64,000 nt of DNA, from assembly GCF_024399315.1 (NCBI RefSeq), contig NZ_CP075170.1, forward strand, positions 3,844,001 to 3,908,000, read 5' to 3'. Source of the DNA: Chryseobacterium sp. MA9 (GTDB taxonomy: Bacteria; Bacteroidota; Bacteroidia; Flavobacteriales; Weeksellaceae). Below, piece by piece: positions 1 through 9,300 of the stretch. The notes under the pieces were generated by a model, which was given only the letters and a program-made list of their open reading frames with translations, was not told the DNA's origin and ran no database searches. The number at the start of each line of letters is the position of its first letter. Position 1 is the first letter of the stretch. The position numbers and the translations under genes are program-made.

Positions 1-1
1 T

Positions 2-880
2 GTGGATGGAGTGGTGATTGATACCTATTTTTCCCTCGGAGATTATGTGAAAAAAGGGCAGGCTCTGGCAAGTGTAAAAAGTACAGCCGTAAACGAAATG
101 CAGGATGATACTCAAACTTTACAGGCTCAGCTGGCTGTCGCAAAAAGAAAACTGTCCTCTGTAGAAGCGATGTATAAAGATGATATTGCCTCTCAGAAAG
201 ATTTGCAGGAAGCGCGTTCTGAAGTGGCCATACTGCAATCCAATATTTCCAAAACACAGAAAAATATGCAGCTGTATTCAGCGGGTGGAAATACCATTCA
301 GATAAAAGCTCCGGCAGATGGATATGTTATTTCAAAGAATATTTCGAAAGGAATGCCTGTTACTGCTGGCGGAGATCAGCTGTTTACGATTTCCAATCTG
401 GATAAAGTATGGGTAATGGCTAATGTATATGCTACCAACATGAGACATGTTTATGTAGATCAGCCTGTAGTAGTAAAAACACTTGCTTATCCGGATGACA
501 GCTTTGCAGGAAAAATCAATACTATTTCTCAGGTTTTTAATGAAAATGAAAGAGTACTAAAGGCTAAAATCATTATGGATAATAATGGAATGAAGCTGAG
601 ACCAGGAATGTCCGCAGATGTTGTACTACCTATTAATTCCCAAAATAAAAGTGCATTGGCTATTCCTGCAAAAGCTTTAATCTTTGATAATAACCAAAGC
701 TATGTAGTGGTTTACAAAAAAGACTGTGAGCTTGAGATCAGACCGGTAACCGAGATTACTTCCAACAGCCAGTATATTTATGTAGAAGGTAATTTAAAAC
801 CAGGTGAAAATGTGATTGCTTCCAACGGACTGCTGATCTATGAAAATCTGAAAAATCAATTAAATAATTCCACGAAGTAA
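2..880 (+). CDS. RND efflux periplasmic adaptor (membrane fusion protein), 5' end cut off
   Basis: This is the C-terminal part (about 292 residues) of a HlyD/CusB-type adaptor that links an inner-membrane RND pump to an outer-membrane channel. The visible order is a lipoyl half-motif (GDYVKKGQAL), a coiled-coil hairpin around residues 30-90, the second lipoyl half (IKAPADGYVI), then beta-barrel and membrane-proximal domains with the typical KLRPGMSADV segment. Translation is open at the left edge, so the signal peptide or lipobox lies outside the window. The stop overlaps the pump start (TAATG), indicating translational coupling. The partner pump is of the heavy-metal CusA/CzcA class, so metal efflux is inferred for this protein too; the substrate cannot be read from the sequence. 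Confidence 0.9.
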   Translation: MDGVVIDTYFSLGDYVKKGQALASVKSTAVNEMQDDTQTLQAQLAVAKRKLSSVEAMYKDDIASQKDLQEARSEVAILQSNISKTQKNMQLYSAGGNTIQIKAPADGYVISKNISKGMPVTAGGDQLFTISNLDKVWVMANVYATNMRHVYVDQPVVVKTLAYPDDSFAGKINTISQVFNENERVLKAKIIMDNNGMKLRPGMSADVVLPINSQNKSALAIPAKALIFDNNQSYVVVYKKDCELEIRPVTEITSNSQYIYVEGNLKPGENVIASNGLLIYENLKNQLNNSTK

Positions 881-3800
881 TGCGAAAGTTTGTCCAGAAT
901 ATAGTTTCCTTCTCGTTAAAAAACTCACTGATCGTTCTTTTGGGAACTTTTCTTTTGCTGGCAGGAGGAATCTATTCCTATATGCATACGCCCATTGAAG
1001 CATTTCCGGATGTTACCAATACAAGGGTACGAGTTATTACCCAGTGGCCGGGAAGAAGTGCTGAAGAAATTGAAAAATTTGTCACATTACCCATTTCCAA
1101 AGAAATGAATGCCATTCCAAACAAAACGTCGGTGCGTTCCATTTCCTTATTTGGATTATCTGTGGTGACGGTTATTTTTGATGATCATGTGAATGATTTT
1201 TATGCACAGCAGTATGCTTCCAATAAACTCGGAAATGTAGAACTTCCAGCCGGAGCAGAGTATAGTATTGAGCCTCCTTCGGGTGCAACAGGTGAAATTT
1301 ACAGATATATTATCAAAAGTAAACTTCCTATCAAAGAAGTAACAGCCATCCAGGATTGGGTGGTGGAAAGAGAATTGCTTGCCGTTCCTGGTGTAGCTGA
1401 TGTCGTAAGCTTTGGTGGAGAAGAAAAAACCTATGAAATAAAAATTAATCCTACGGAACTACACAATTACGACCTTTCCCCACTGGATGTGTATGAAGCG
1501 GTTTCGAAGAGTAATATCAATGTAGGAGGAGATGTAGTGGCAAAAGGTGATCAGGCTTATGTAGTGCGGGGGATCGGTCTTTTAGAGAAAAAAGAAGATA
1601 TTGAGAATATTCAGATTGAAGTAAAAGGATCTACGTCTATTTTGGTAAAACATGTAGCAGAAGTAAAAGTTTCAGCAAAACCGAGATTAGGACAGGTAGG
1701 ATACAACAAAGAAAATGATGTTGTAGAAGGAATTGTAATTATGCTTCGTGGTGAAAACCCAAGTGAAGTCATTGCAAGACTGAAAGACAGAATCGAGCAG
1801 CTGAACGGGGGAGAACTTCCCGGCGATGTTCAGATTGTTCCGATCATTGATCGAACGGAGCTTGTAAACACTACGGTTCATACTGTTTCCAAAAACCTTA
1901 TTGAAGGAGTCATTCTCGTTTCTATCATTGTATTTATTTTTCTTTATAATTGGAGAACCACTTTTATTGTAGCATCAGTTATTCCTTTGGCTTTCCTGTT
2001 TGCTATTATTATGCTCAAAATTCAGGGATTACCAGCCAACTTGATTTCCATGGGAGCATTGGATTTCGGACTGCTTCTGGAAGGAACACTGGTGATTGTC
2101 GAACACGTCTTTGTGGCCCTCGAACTTAAAGCCAGGGCGATAGGAGTTCGGAGATTCAATAAGATTTCAAAACTGGGAATCATTAAGAAAAGCGCAGGAA
2201 GTGTGGCAAGCTATATTTTCTTTGCCCTGTTGATTCTTATCGTTGCTCTGATGCCGATTTTCTCTTTCCAGAAAGTTGAAGGAAAAATGTTCTCTGTTCT
2301 CTCCATTGGCATTCACGCTGGGATATGCATTATTGGGATCACTGATCTTGAGTTTAACCTACGTTCCGGCCATGTGTAAACTTTTGTTGACGAAAAATAT
2401 TGAAGAGAAAGAAAACTTTATTTCAAGATTCTTCAGAGTTAATATTTATAGAATTTATGAATTCAGCGACCGTCACAAAAAAGGATTTATCATTGGTTTC
2501 ATTGCTTTGCTTGCCGTTTGCGGATGGAGATTCTCCAATTACGGATCGGAATTTTTACCCAAACTGAACGAAGGTGCAATCTATGTAAGAGCAACTCTTC
2601 CAAACAGTGTTAATCTAGATGAATCTGTACGATTGACCAAAGAAATGAAGGAGATTCTCATGAAGTATGATGAAGTAAAATTTGTCATGACTCAGACAGG
2701 CCGTCCCAATGATGGAACTGATCCTACCGGATTTTTTAATATTGAATTCAACATACAGCTGAAGCCGGAAAATGAATGGAAGAAAAAAATATCCAAAGAA
2801 GAACTTCTTGAAGAAATGAGGGTTTCCCTTGAAAAATATCCGGGAATCAACTTTGGATTCAGCCAGCCGATACAGGATAATGTGGAAGAATATGTAGCAG
2901 GAGTAAAAGCCCCATTGGTCATTAAAATTTTTGGAAATGATCTTTTCGAACTTGAAAATTATGCCAATAAAGTAGCCAATTCCATCAGAACAGTTCCTGG
3001 AATATCAGACGTGAATGTTTTCAAAAATATCGGGCTTCCGGAACTGAGAATACAGCTTCACGATTCCAAAATGGCAAAATATGGAGTGTCCACAGCAGAC
3101 GCACAGGCTGTCATCGAAATGACAATTGGAGGGCAGGCTGCTACGAAGTTTTACGAAGAAGAAAGAATGTTCGACGTAATGCTTAGGTTTGAAAAAGAAT
3201 ATAGAGACACTCCCGAAAAGATGGGAAATATTCTCATCCCGACTCAGGATAATAAAAAAGTTCCGTTGAAAGAAATTGCAACGATTGATTATCATACCGG
3301 ACCGTCATTTATTTACCGTGAAGGAAACAGCAGATACATCGGAGTTGGATTCAATATTGAAGGGCGTGATCTGGGAAGTACCATCAAAGAAGCAAAAGCA
3401 AAAGTAGATAAAGATGTAAAGCTTCCGAAAAATCATAAAATGACATGGGCCGGGGAATTTGAAAGTAAAGAAAGAGCCGCCAAACAGCTGGCTATGGTTG
3501 TGCCGATTTCTTTAGTTCTTATTCTGATGCTGTTGTATTTCAATTTCGGAAACATAAAAGATACACTGATTTCATCCATTACACTGGCATTTGCGTTTAT
3601 CGGAGGATTTTTATCCCTTTGGTTTACCGGAACCATCTTTGGAATTTCAGCAGGAATCGGTTTCATCATTCTTTTTGGAGTGGCAACCATAGACGGTATC
3701 GTTCTGATTGGGGTCATGAAAGAGAATCTGCAAAACAGAATGTCACTCAAAGAATCTATTTCTCTGGGAGTCAAAAGCAGAATCCGTCCGGTAGTGATGA

Positions 3801-3973
3801 TTGCCTTAATGGGATCTATGGGACTTCTTCCGGCAGCTATGTCAAACGGAATGGGCTCTGAAATTCAAAAACCTTTAGCCATTATGATTGTTGGAGGGTT
3901 GATTGTCTGTATGCTGCTGTCATTTACAATACTGCCAATTATTTTCCATTATGCCTATCGCAAAAAAGCATAA
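880..3973 (+). pseudogene. CusA/CzcA-type heavy-metal RND efflux pump, frameshifted by a 7-bp duplication
   Basis: The first part (880 to about 2300) encodes about 470 residues of an RND pump: N-terminal TM1, porter domains and the TM4 motif LDFGLLLEGTLVIVE, in which two of the three CzcA-type proton-relay acids are kept and the middle one is Glu. The second part (about 2302-3973, another frame) continues directly with PLAFTLGYALLGSLILSLTY and ends in the usual last TM helices. Together they make about 1030 residues, the family length. The break is a perfect tandem copy of TGTTCTC at 2288-2301; removing one copy restores MFSPLAFT. As written, translation ends at 2379 and the second half has no ATG at the junction. 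This is either a real recent mutation, possibly reversible, or an assembly error. Confidence 0.85.
2288..2301 (+). repeat. 7-bp tandem duplication that breaks the RND pump frame
   Basis: TGTTCTC occurs twice head to tail. Deleting one unit re-joins the two halves of the pump at a conserved stretch, so this duplication is the inferred cause of the frameshift. Confidence 0.85.
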
Positions 3974-4010
3974 GGAAGCAATATAGTTTCTTTTATTTTG
4001 TTCATTATGA

Positions 4011-4046
4011 GGCCGGGATCCGTGAGGAAGATCCCGGCCTTTTTTT
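4011..4046 (+). terminator. Intrinsic terminator of the RND efflux operon
   Basis: A perfect 10-bp stem GGCCGGGATC / GATCCCGGCC with a 9-nt loop is followed by seven T. It lies 37 bp after the pump stop and ends the transcript before the convergent downstream gene. Confidence 0.92.
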
Positions 4047-4048
4047 AG

Positions 4049-4804
4049 TTAAGAGTTCTTTGTAGATTCTAAGATCTCTATATTTTTTACCACATCACTG
4101 CTTTCGCAATTTTTAAGTTCTTTTAAAAGGGCGGGAGTGAGGATCTTCGGGTTCAGAATTTGGGTAGCGACTTTAGCAGCCGCATAATCCACAATACCAA
4201 TTACAGATTCTCTTAAGAAATTGGGAGTGTTGGATGCAATGACTGCCGTTGCCCATGAAGTGTCTCTTGTTTTTGAAATGGCAAAATCTAGTACAGAATT
4301 ATCTTTTCCGTTAGAAAGTTTGTCAATAAGATCTACTGGATAGCAGATTTTATTTAAAGAATCCTGAACGTTCTGATTAATGGAAGCAATGACATTATTT
4401 ATGTTTTCAAAATCCTTTTTCAATGGATTTATCTTCCGGTAAGGCATTATAGTAGCTGCAGAAATTCCCAGATCCAGATTGATGTGTGCATTCATGCCCA
4501 AAAATATGTACTGCAATATCAATAGATTCTTGTTTTTAGCAGCCTCAAAGGAGGTATACCATGAATTGCTACATCTTTCTCCTTTGTTGTAGTTATCCCA
4601 TGCCTGAAGGTATCTTTGTGCAAAAGCAAGATCAAGTGATATCATTCTGGGATTATCTTCAAATTTTTTCTGCTGAATTCCTTTTAGAACCTGTGCAGTC
4701 ATAATTCTGTAGGTACAGGCAAAATACCCTGCAGGACTCTTATTTTCTTTGCACCAGATGATGATTTCATCCAGTTTTTTCAGAACTTCCTCAATGGTTT
4801 TCAT
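4049..4804 (-). CDS. DUF5995-like protein of unknown function
   Basis: A 251-residue soluble, mostly helical protein without signal peptide or TM segment. The motif LGMNAHINLDLG near the middle, preceded by a Trp/Tyr-rich segment (RYLQAWDNYNKG), resembles the DUF5995 family; this assignment is from memory of the motif. The His/Asn/Asp cluster could bind a metal or substrate, but no activity is established. It is convergent with the efflux operon and transcribed alone. The start ATG at 4804 is the only plausible one, with an AT-rich leader upstream. Confidence 0.75.
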   Translation of the reverse strand: MKTIEEVLKKLDEIIIWCKENKSPAGYFACTYRIMTAQVLKGIQQKKFEDNPRMISLDLAFAQRYLQAWDNYNKGERCSNSWYTSFEAAKNKNLLILQYIFLGMNAHINLDLGISAATIMPYRKINPLKKDFENINNVIASINQNVQDSLNKICYPVDLIDKLSNGKDNSVLDFAISKTRDTSWATAVIASNTPNFLRESVIGIVDYAAAKVATQILNPKILTPALLKELKNCESSDVVKNIEILESTKNS

Positions 4805-4831
4805 GATGGTATTTGTTTATTTAAATATACT

Positions 4832-4858
4832 AAAAAAGTGAGCTGGAAAGCTCACTTT
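4832..4858 (-). terminator. Terminator of the first GG-leader peptide gene
   Basis: A 10-bp stem AAAGTGAGCT / AGCTCACTTT with a 4-nt loop, followed on the minus strand by a T6 run. It lies just downstream of the peptide gene that ends at 4877. Confidence 0.85.
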
Positions 4859-4876
4859 ATGTATTGTTCATTCAGA

Positions 4877-5113
4877 TTATGGGGTGATGATAATTGGGTC
4901 TGGAAAAGGTTCAAGAACCAGTGGCTTGCACATGGCAGCAGGTTGGCAGGTTCCTCCCATGCATATAAAATTTGTCATCGTAGTGGTGCCGTCAGGACAT
5001 CTGATCATGCCTTCACCGTGGCATCCTCCGGGACATTCTGCCGGATAAAGGGTTCCACCAAATACATCTTTGAGTTCTGTTCTCGAAAGTTTTGTAAAAT
5101 TCATTTTTTTCAT
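4877..5113 (-). CDS. GG-leader bacteriocin-like/natural-product precursor peptide
   Basis: A 78-residue peptide. Residues 1-20 (MKKMNFTKLSRTELKDVFGG) form a double-glycine leader with the K-L-x-R-x-E-L-K-x-V-x-G-G pattern of Bacteroidota bacteriocin-like precursors. The expected core after GG is about 58 residues, Cys/Gly/Pro-rich with five Cys (PAECPGGC, IRCPDG, FICMGGTC, MCKP). Either M1 or M4 (5104) could start it; both keep the leader. No C39-peptidase exporter or modifying enzyme is nearby, so processing would have to be in trans. Antibacterial action is not shown. It is divergent from a second such gene at 5380. Confidence 0.8.
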   Translation of the reverse strand: MKKMNFTKLSRTELKDVFGGTLYPAECPGGCHGEGMIRCPDGTTTMTNFICMGGTCQPAAMCKPLVLEPFPDPIIITP

Positions 5114-5379
5114 GAGATTAAGTTTTAATTATGGTATTGGTTTGTTGGTAACTCACTTATAATTAGGTAAATAAGTTGAATTGTCAATGAGCTAAAGTAA
5201 TTAAATTAATTCATTGAAACAAGAGATATTATTTAAAATTTTCATATAATTTATAGATAATTGATTGAAATATAGAAGTTTTAAAAATAAATTGTATATT
5301 TATTTCCAGACAAAGAGAAATAATAAAGAGGAATCCGAAAATCTTAAAGAGTAGGAAATCAAATTAAACTAAATTAATC

Positions 5380-5547
5380 ATGAAAAATTTAAAAAGCTTA
5401 AACAGAAAAGAGTTAAAAACTGTTTTAGGTGGTGCAGCATTAGCTTGTGAAACACCTGTTGATGGAGGCTGTCCGGCAGGATATATATTCTGCAGCAATC
5501 CTTATTGCTGTTATCCGCCAAGAAAACCGTATATCTGTTTTGATTAA
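5380..5547 (+). CDS. Second GG-leader bacteriocin-like peptide (55 aa)
   Basis: A 55-residue ORF starting ATG at 5380. The leader MKNLKSLNRKELKTVLGG has the same double-glycine pattern as the neighbour at 4877-5113. The core of about 37 residues carries six Cys, including adjacent Cys-Cys (CSNPYCCYPP), compatible with disulfides. It is divergent from the first peptide across a 266-bp AT-rich spacer and followed at once by a terminator. The ORF is short, but leader conservation and context make it convincing. Function is inferred from the leader only. Confidence 0.8.
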   Translation: MKNLKSLNRKELKTVLGGAALACETPVDGGCPAGYIFCSNPYCCYPPRKPYICFD

Positions 5548-5550
5548 TAA

Positions 5551-5577
5551 AAAATCCCTCAGTTGAGGGATTTTATT
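5551..5577. terminator. Bidirectional terminator between GG peptide and YCII gene
   Basis: Perfect inverted repeat AAAATCCCTCA / TGAGGGATTTT with T-rich ends on both strands, between two convergent genes. Confidence 0.85.
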
Positions 5578-5579
5578 TA

Positions 5580-6050
5580 TTAAGGATTTTCTTTTGAAAT
5601 TTCATCATGATGCTTAAGATACAAAGGCAGTGCTGCTGAGCCGTACCAAGGGAAGATTTCATAACTGAAAACACCAGCCTGTACAGCGGGATCTGTTTTT
5701 ACCCATAGCTCAGCTTCTTCCTTAGACTTGGTATTGAATATAAACATGCCGCGGTAGTTTTCTTTATTCTTTTCAAGAAAAGGTCCGGCTACAACAATTT
5801 TACCTTCATCTGCCAGTTTGCCGATATTAGCCATATGGCCTTTCATGAGTTCGCCTATTTTGGCTTTATCTTCAATCTTAACAGAGCCTGTTGTCAGCAT
5901 GACAATAGTATAAGGTTTCATTCCATATTTGTCAGCTCCTAGGGAAGTTGCCAATTCCGGATTAAACTTTGATTTTTCTGCTTTCTTTTCTTGAGCAAAG
6001 GACAATGCTGATATGAGGAAGCACACGGTTAGTAATGTTTTTGATTTCAT
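5580..6050 (-). CDS. Exported YCII-domain protein
   Basis: A 156-residue protein with an N-terminal signal peptide (LLTVCFLISALSFAQ, probable cleavage near residue 19) and a YCII/ferredoxin-like fold. Family-type features are MKPYTIVMLTTG, the helix GHMANIGKLADEGKIVVAGPF, and EAELWVKTDPAVQAGVFSYEI near the end. YCII proteins are small alpha-beta barrels, mostly of unknown activity, with a conserved His and Asp; GHM and KTDPA here match. Export from the cytoplasm is common for Flavobacteriia versions. It is transcribed alone toward the GG peptide and shares its terminator. Confidence 0.85.
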   Translation of the reverse strand: MKSKTLLTVCFLISALSFAQEKKAEKSKFNPELATSLGADKYGMKPYTIVMLTTGSVKIEDKAKIGELMKGHMANIGKLADEGKIVVAGPFLEKNKENYRGMFIFNTKSKEEAELWVKTDPAVQAGVFSYEIFPWYGSAALPLYLKHHDEISKENP

Positions 6051-6123
6051 CTTGTTTTATTTTGATAAATATAACAAAACCTTACAGATTTCTGAAACCG
6101 AATTTCAAATGATGGTGTGATAC

Positions 6124-6149
6124 AAAAAAACCTCGATAGTTACGAGGTT
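6124..6149 (-). terminator. Terminator of pncB
   Basis: Stem AACCTCG / CGAGGTT with a 7-nt loop; on the minus strand it is followed by a run of T. It lies 24 bp beyond the pncB stop. Confidence 0.85.
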
Positions 6150-6172
6150 ATCTATTTGTTTTGATGAGGTTA

Positions 6173-7351
6173 CTAATCTTTTATTCTTAAAAACTCTTTT
6201 GCCAGTTCAATCATCTTAGGATCTCCGGTATATTTACCATGTTCGTCGGAAAGCTTTACCGTAGGAATCCATTCTTTATTGGGAGCTTGTACGCCAATGA
6301 GCTTCATCACGATATTCATTGGTTTCAATCCTACGTCATTCGTAAGGTTAGTTCCGATTCCGAATGAGATACCGATTTTTCCTTTGCAGTAATTGGTTAT
6401 TTCTTCTACTTTTTCAAGATTTAATGCATCTGAAAAAATAATGTATTTAAACATAGGATTGATGCCATTGCTTTGATAATGGGCAATGGTTTTGTCTGCA
6501 AATTCTAAAGCATCACCACTGTCATGACGTACACCATCAAAAAGTTTTGCAAATTTTTTGTCAAACTGCTGGAAGAAAACATCTGTGGTATATGTATCAG
6601 ACAAGGCAACTCCAAGATCACCTCTATAAACGTCTACCCAGTGTTCCAGAGCCATTTCATTGGCCATTTTGAATCCATATTCGGCAGCATGGAACATAAA
6701 CCATTCATGAGCATGCGTTCCAATAGGTTTTACACCATATTTCATGGCAAAATGAACATTTGAACTTCCGATGAAAGTTGATTCCCTTTTTTGAGTCAAA
6801 GCTTCCATTACCAGGTTCTGCACCTTATAAGAATGTCTTCTTCTCGTCCCAAACTCTGCAAAAGTTACCCCAAGCCTGCCCAATGAGTCTGCTTTTTCTA
6901 TTGTTTTGCTCATTACCACTTCATTGGAATCCCTTTCCATGTGGTTCATTTCATAATGAAGTTCACTGATCAATGCCAGCAATGGAACTTCCCAAAGAAT
7001 GGTTCTGTACCAAAGCCCTTCTACAATAACGGAAAGGTCACCTCCTTCCTGATGTATTTTTACTTCAGACGGATCATAATGATAGCCTTCTAAAAAATCA
7101 AGATAAGGAAGGTCAATATAAGGACATGTTCTTGCCATGAACTTTTTCTCGTCTTTCGTAAGTTTAAGTTCAGCCATTTTATTAACAGCTTCTCTTAAAG
7201 CAACATCAAATCCTTCCGGAAAGTGGTGCTTCCCCCTGTTGATAAATTCGTATTTTACAATAGAACTAGGGAATAGTTTTACCACTGCATTCTGCATGGT
7301 TATTTTATAAAAATCATTATCTAGGATAGAGTTCAGTCTTACGTCGTTCAT
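6173..7351 (-). CDS. pncB: Nicotinate phosphoribosyltransferase
   Basis: This enzyme makes nicotinate mononucleotide from nicotinate and PRPP, with ATP hydrolysis, in the Preiss-Handler NAD salvage route. The 392-residue length matches the bacterial family. Motifs are DFYKITMQNAV at the N-terminus, FAEFGTRRRHS, the active-site segment GTHAHEW with the His that is phosphorylated in the family, GVRHDSGDAL, and ISFGIGTNLTND. I place the start at MNDVRLN (7351). The open frame extends 42 codons further upstream, but that extension runs through the dps terminator and over a TATATTTG -7 element at 7371-7378. Cytoplasmic, single gene. Confidence 0.95.
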   Translation of the reverse strand: MNDVRLNSILDNDFYKITMQNAVVKLFPSSIVKYEFINRGKHHFPEGFDVALREAVNKMAELKLTKDEKKFMARTCPYIDLPYLDFLEGYHYDPSEVKIHQEGGDLSVIVEGLWYRTILWEVPLLALISELHYEMNHMERDSNEVVMSKTIEKADSLGRLGVTFAEFGTRRRHSYKVQNLVMEALTQKRESTFIGSSNVHFAMKYGVKPIGTHAHEWFMFHAAEYGFKMANEMALEHWVDVYRGDLGVALSDTYTTDVFFQQFDKKFAKLFDGVRHDSGDALEFADKTIAHYQSNGINPMFKYIIFSDALNLEKVEEITNYCKGKIGISFGIGTNLTNDVGLKPMNIVMKLIGVQAPNKEWIPTVKLSDEHGKYTGDPKMIELAKEFLRIKD

Positions 7352-7370
7352 AATATGTGTAATTTTAACG

Positions 7371-7378
7371 CAAATATA
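7371..7378 (-). promoter_or_regulatory. -7 promoter element of pncB
   Basis: Minus-strand TATATTTG matches the Bacteroidota TAnnTTTG element and lies about 20 bp upstream of the chosen pncB ATG. No clear TTTG at -33. Confidence 0.55.
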
Positions 7379-7390
7379 AAAATAAAAAAT

Positions 7391-7420
7391 AAAATCGCCT
7401 AAATGTAAGGCGATTTTTTT
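7391..7420 (-). terminator. Terminator of dps
   Basis: AAATCGCCT / AGGCGATTT hairpin followed on the minus strand by T-rich sequence, between dps and pncB. It supports separate transcription of the two. Confidence 0.85.
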
Positions 7421-7446
7421 GAAATATTTCAATGCTTTTGATGGAG

Positions 7447-7923
7447 TTATTTTCCAAGATAAGAATTGTACATCCAAACTTCTTTCTCCTGTTCGGTAAT
7501 ATAATCGCTCATTTGCGAATTGGTACCTTCATCTCCTGCTTCATCTGTAATATCTAAAAGTTCTCTCTGCAGATCAATGACTACTTTGAACGAACTTAAA
7601 ATCTGTTCAACACTTTTGGTGCCGTCAGTTACTTCTCTACTTTCTTTAATAGTTGCTATCTTTAAATAATCTGAGTAATTGTGTGCAGGAGTTGCTCCTA
7701 ATGTCAGGATTCTTTCTGCAATTTCATCAATCTTTAAAACAAGGCTGTTGTACAACTCTTCAAATTTTGGATGAAGGGTGAAAAACTGTTCTCCTTTAAT
7801 ATTCCAGTGAGAACCTCTTGTGTTCTGATAAAATACAGAATAGTTGGCTAAAAGTGCATTTAATTTTTCTGAGATCTTTTTACAATCGGCTTCTTTAAGG
7901 CCAATGATACTAGCATTTTTCAT
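7447..7923 (-). CDS. dps: Dps-family ferritin-like DNA-protection protein
   Basis: A 158-residue ferritin-like protein. Dps proteins form dodecamers that oxidise and store iron with H2O2 and protect DNA in stationary phase. The ferroxidase-type segment YQNTRGSHWNIKG (His within the first helix), followed by EELYNSLVLKIDEIAERIL, supplies the Asp/Glu ligands. The start is MKNASIIGL at 7923; the frame extends 12 codons upstream with no ATG and no family similarity. The spacer upstream has a minus-strand TAAATTTG box. Oxidative-stress control is usual for the family but no operator was recognised. Confidence 0.92.
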   Translation of the reverse strand: MKNASIIGLKEADCKKISEKLNALLANYSVFYQNTRGSHWNIKGEQFFTLHPKFEELYNSLVLKIDEIAERILTLGATPAHNYSDYLKIATIKESREVTDGTKSVEQILSSFKVVIDLQRELLDITDEAGDEGTNSQMSDYITEQEKEVWMYNSYLGK

Positions 7924-8025
7924 ATGTATATATTTATTTTTAAGGTCAGATACAATCACCGGCTTCAGTTGAGCAGACGTGAAGTTCTATTAAGGTGACA
8001 GATGTGTTTGTCATTTTGTATATCC

Positions 8026-8033
8026 CAAATTTA
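8026..8033 (-). promoter_or_regulatory. Probable -7 element for dps
   Basis: Minus-strand TAAATTTG matches TAnnTTTG and sits about 100 bp upstream of the dps ATG. No clear -33 partner, so it is tentative. Confidence 0.4.
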
Positions 8034-8325
8034 CGAAATATCGTGCCGAACTCCTCTGATTATTAATAGATGATAACTATACGAAAGTTTTTAAAAATAG
8101 TTTGGATGTATCAGATGAGATGTTCAGATTCTCTTTATACATGAAGAATTGTGATAGCTATCTTTTATAATGTAAATTTCATAATTATTTAATACTCATT
8201 TTTTCAGGGGAGAAATTTCTATTTTTCAGTTCCTTTTCCGCATGTATATTATGCTTCTCTGATTGTCATTGAGAAACGTGTTCTATTTCGGATGTAAGTA
8301 TTTGATTTTAATTTTTATATAAGTG

Positions 8326-8356
8326 TTTGCAGATTAAAAAAATATTACTATTTTTG
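8326..8356 (+). promoter_or_regulatory. str operon promoter (TTTG-N19-TATTTTTG)
   Basis: TTTG at 8326-8329, exactly 19 nt, then TATTTTTG at 8349-8356: a full match to the Bacteroidota housekeeping promoter. The rpsL ATG follows 24 nt later, giving a short leader. Confidence 0.85.
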
Positions 8357-8380
8357 CACCCTAAAATAAAAAGCAATTAA

Positions 8381-8794
8381 ATGCCTACTATTCAACAATT
8401 AGTAAGAAAAGGAAGAGCCACGCTTGCCAAGAAGAGCAAATCGGCTGCCCTTGATTCTTGTCCACAAAGACGTGGTGTATGTACGAGAGTATATACAACT
8501 ACACCTAAGAAACCTAACTCTGCACTTAGAAAAGTAGCAAGGGTAAGACTTTCTAACGGTAAAGAAGTGAATGCCTATATCCCGGGCGAAGGACATAATC
8601 TACAGGAGCACTCGATAGTATTGGTTAGAGGCGGAAGGGTGAAAGACCTACCGGGAGTACGTTACCACATCGTAAGAGGTGCATTAGACACAGCTGGTGT
8701 AAATGGAAGAACTCAGAGAAGATCTAAGTACGGAGCTAAGAGACCTAAACCAGGACAAGCAGCTGCTGCTCCTGCAAAAGGAAAGAAAAAATAA
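8381..8794 (+). CDS. rpsL: 30S ribosomal protein S12 (uS12)
   Basis: Decoding-centre protein of the small subunit, 137 residues. Near-universal segments [24 protein letters not shown] and [14 protein letters not shown] are intact. The lysines at the two classic streptomycin-resistance positions (in TPKKPNS and GGRVKD) are the sensitive wild-type residues. The C-terminus has an extra Ala/Pro/Lys tail. First gene of the str operon. Confidence 0.99.
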   Translation: MPTIQQLVRKGRATLAKKSKSAALDSCPQRRGVCTRVYTTTPKKPNSALRKVARVRLSNGKEVNAYIPGEGHNLQEHSIVLVRGGRVKDLPGVRYHIVRGALDTAGVNGRTQRRSKYGAKRPKPGQAAAAPAKGKKK

Positions 8795-8817
8795 TCATTA
8801 AATAAGGTACAAAAGCA

Positions 8818-9294
8818 ATGAGAAAGACAAAAGCGAAAAAAAGACCGTTGTTACCAGATCCGAAATTTAATGATCAATTGGTAACGAGATTCGTAAACAA
8901 CTTAATGCTTGACGGTAAGAAGTCAATCGCATTCAAAATTTTCTATGATGCATTAGAGATCGTAGAAACTAAAAAAGGAGATAACGAAAAAACTGCACTT
9001 GAAATCTGGAAAGATGCACTTACAAATGTAATGCCTCACGTAGAAGTACGTTCTAGAAGAGTAGGTGGAGCTAACTTCCAAATCCCTATGCCAATCAGAG
9101 CTGATAGAAAAATTTCTATGGCAATGAAATGGTTAATCAAGTATTCTAAAGCTAGAAATGATAAGTCTATGGCTTTGAAATTAGCTAACGAAGTTGTAGC
9201 TGCTTCAAGAGAAGAAGGTGCTGCTTTCAAAAAGAAATCTGATACTCACAAAATGGCGGAAGCTAACAAGGCTTTCTCACACTTCAAATTCTAA
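8818..9294 (+). CDS. rpsG: 30S ribosomal protein S7 (uS7)
   Basis: 158 residues, standard length. It nucleates assembly of the 30S head and contacts tRNA at the E site. Recognisable segments are [19 protein letters not shown], the [19 protein letters not shown] core, and [14 protein letters not shown]. Second gene of the str operon, 23 bp after rpsL and 6 bp before fusA. Confidence 0.99.
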   Translation: MRKTKAKKRPLLPDPKFNDQLVTRFVNNLMLDGKKSIAFKIFYDALEIVETKKGDNEKTALEIWKDALTNVMPHVEVRSRRVGGANFQIPMPIRADRKISMAMKWLIKYSKARNDKSMALKLANEVVAASREEGAAFKKKSDTHKMAEANKAFSHFKF

Positions 9295-9300
9295 TCTGAA

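Larger units (their letters stand above)
7924..8380. other. Gene-free divergent promoter region between dps and rpsL
   Basis: This 457-bp AT-rich spacer holds the dps -7 box at 8026-8033 (minus) and the strong rpsL promoter at 8326-8356 (plus). I see no ORF with coding character and no hairpin of note. Confidence 0.6.

Noticed and set aside
4838-5128. 96-aa plus-strand open frame over the first GG peptide
   Set aside because: Antisense to a peptide with a clear leader; no start context or family.
7352-7477. Upstream extension of pncB by 42 codons
   Set aside because: It includes the dps terminator and overlaps the dps end; the family N-terminus is MNDVRLN at 7351.
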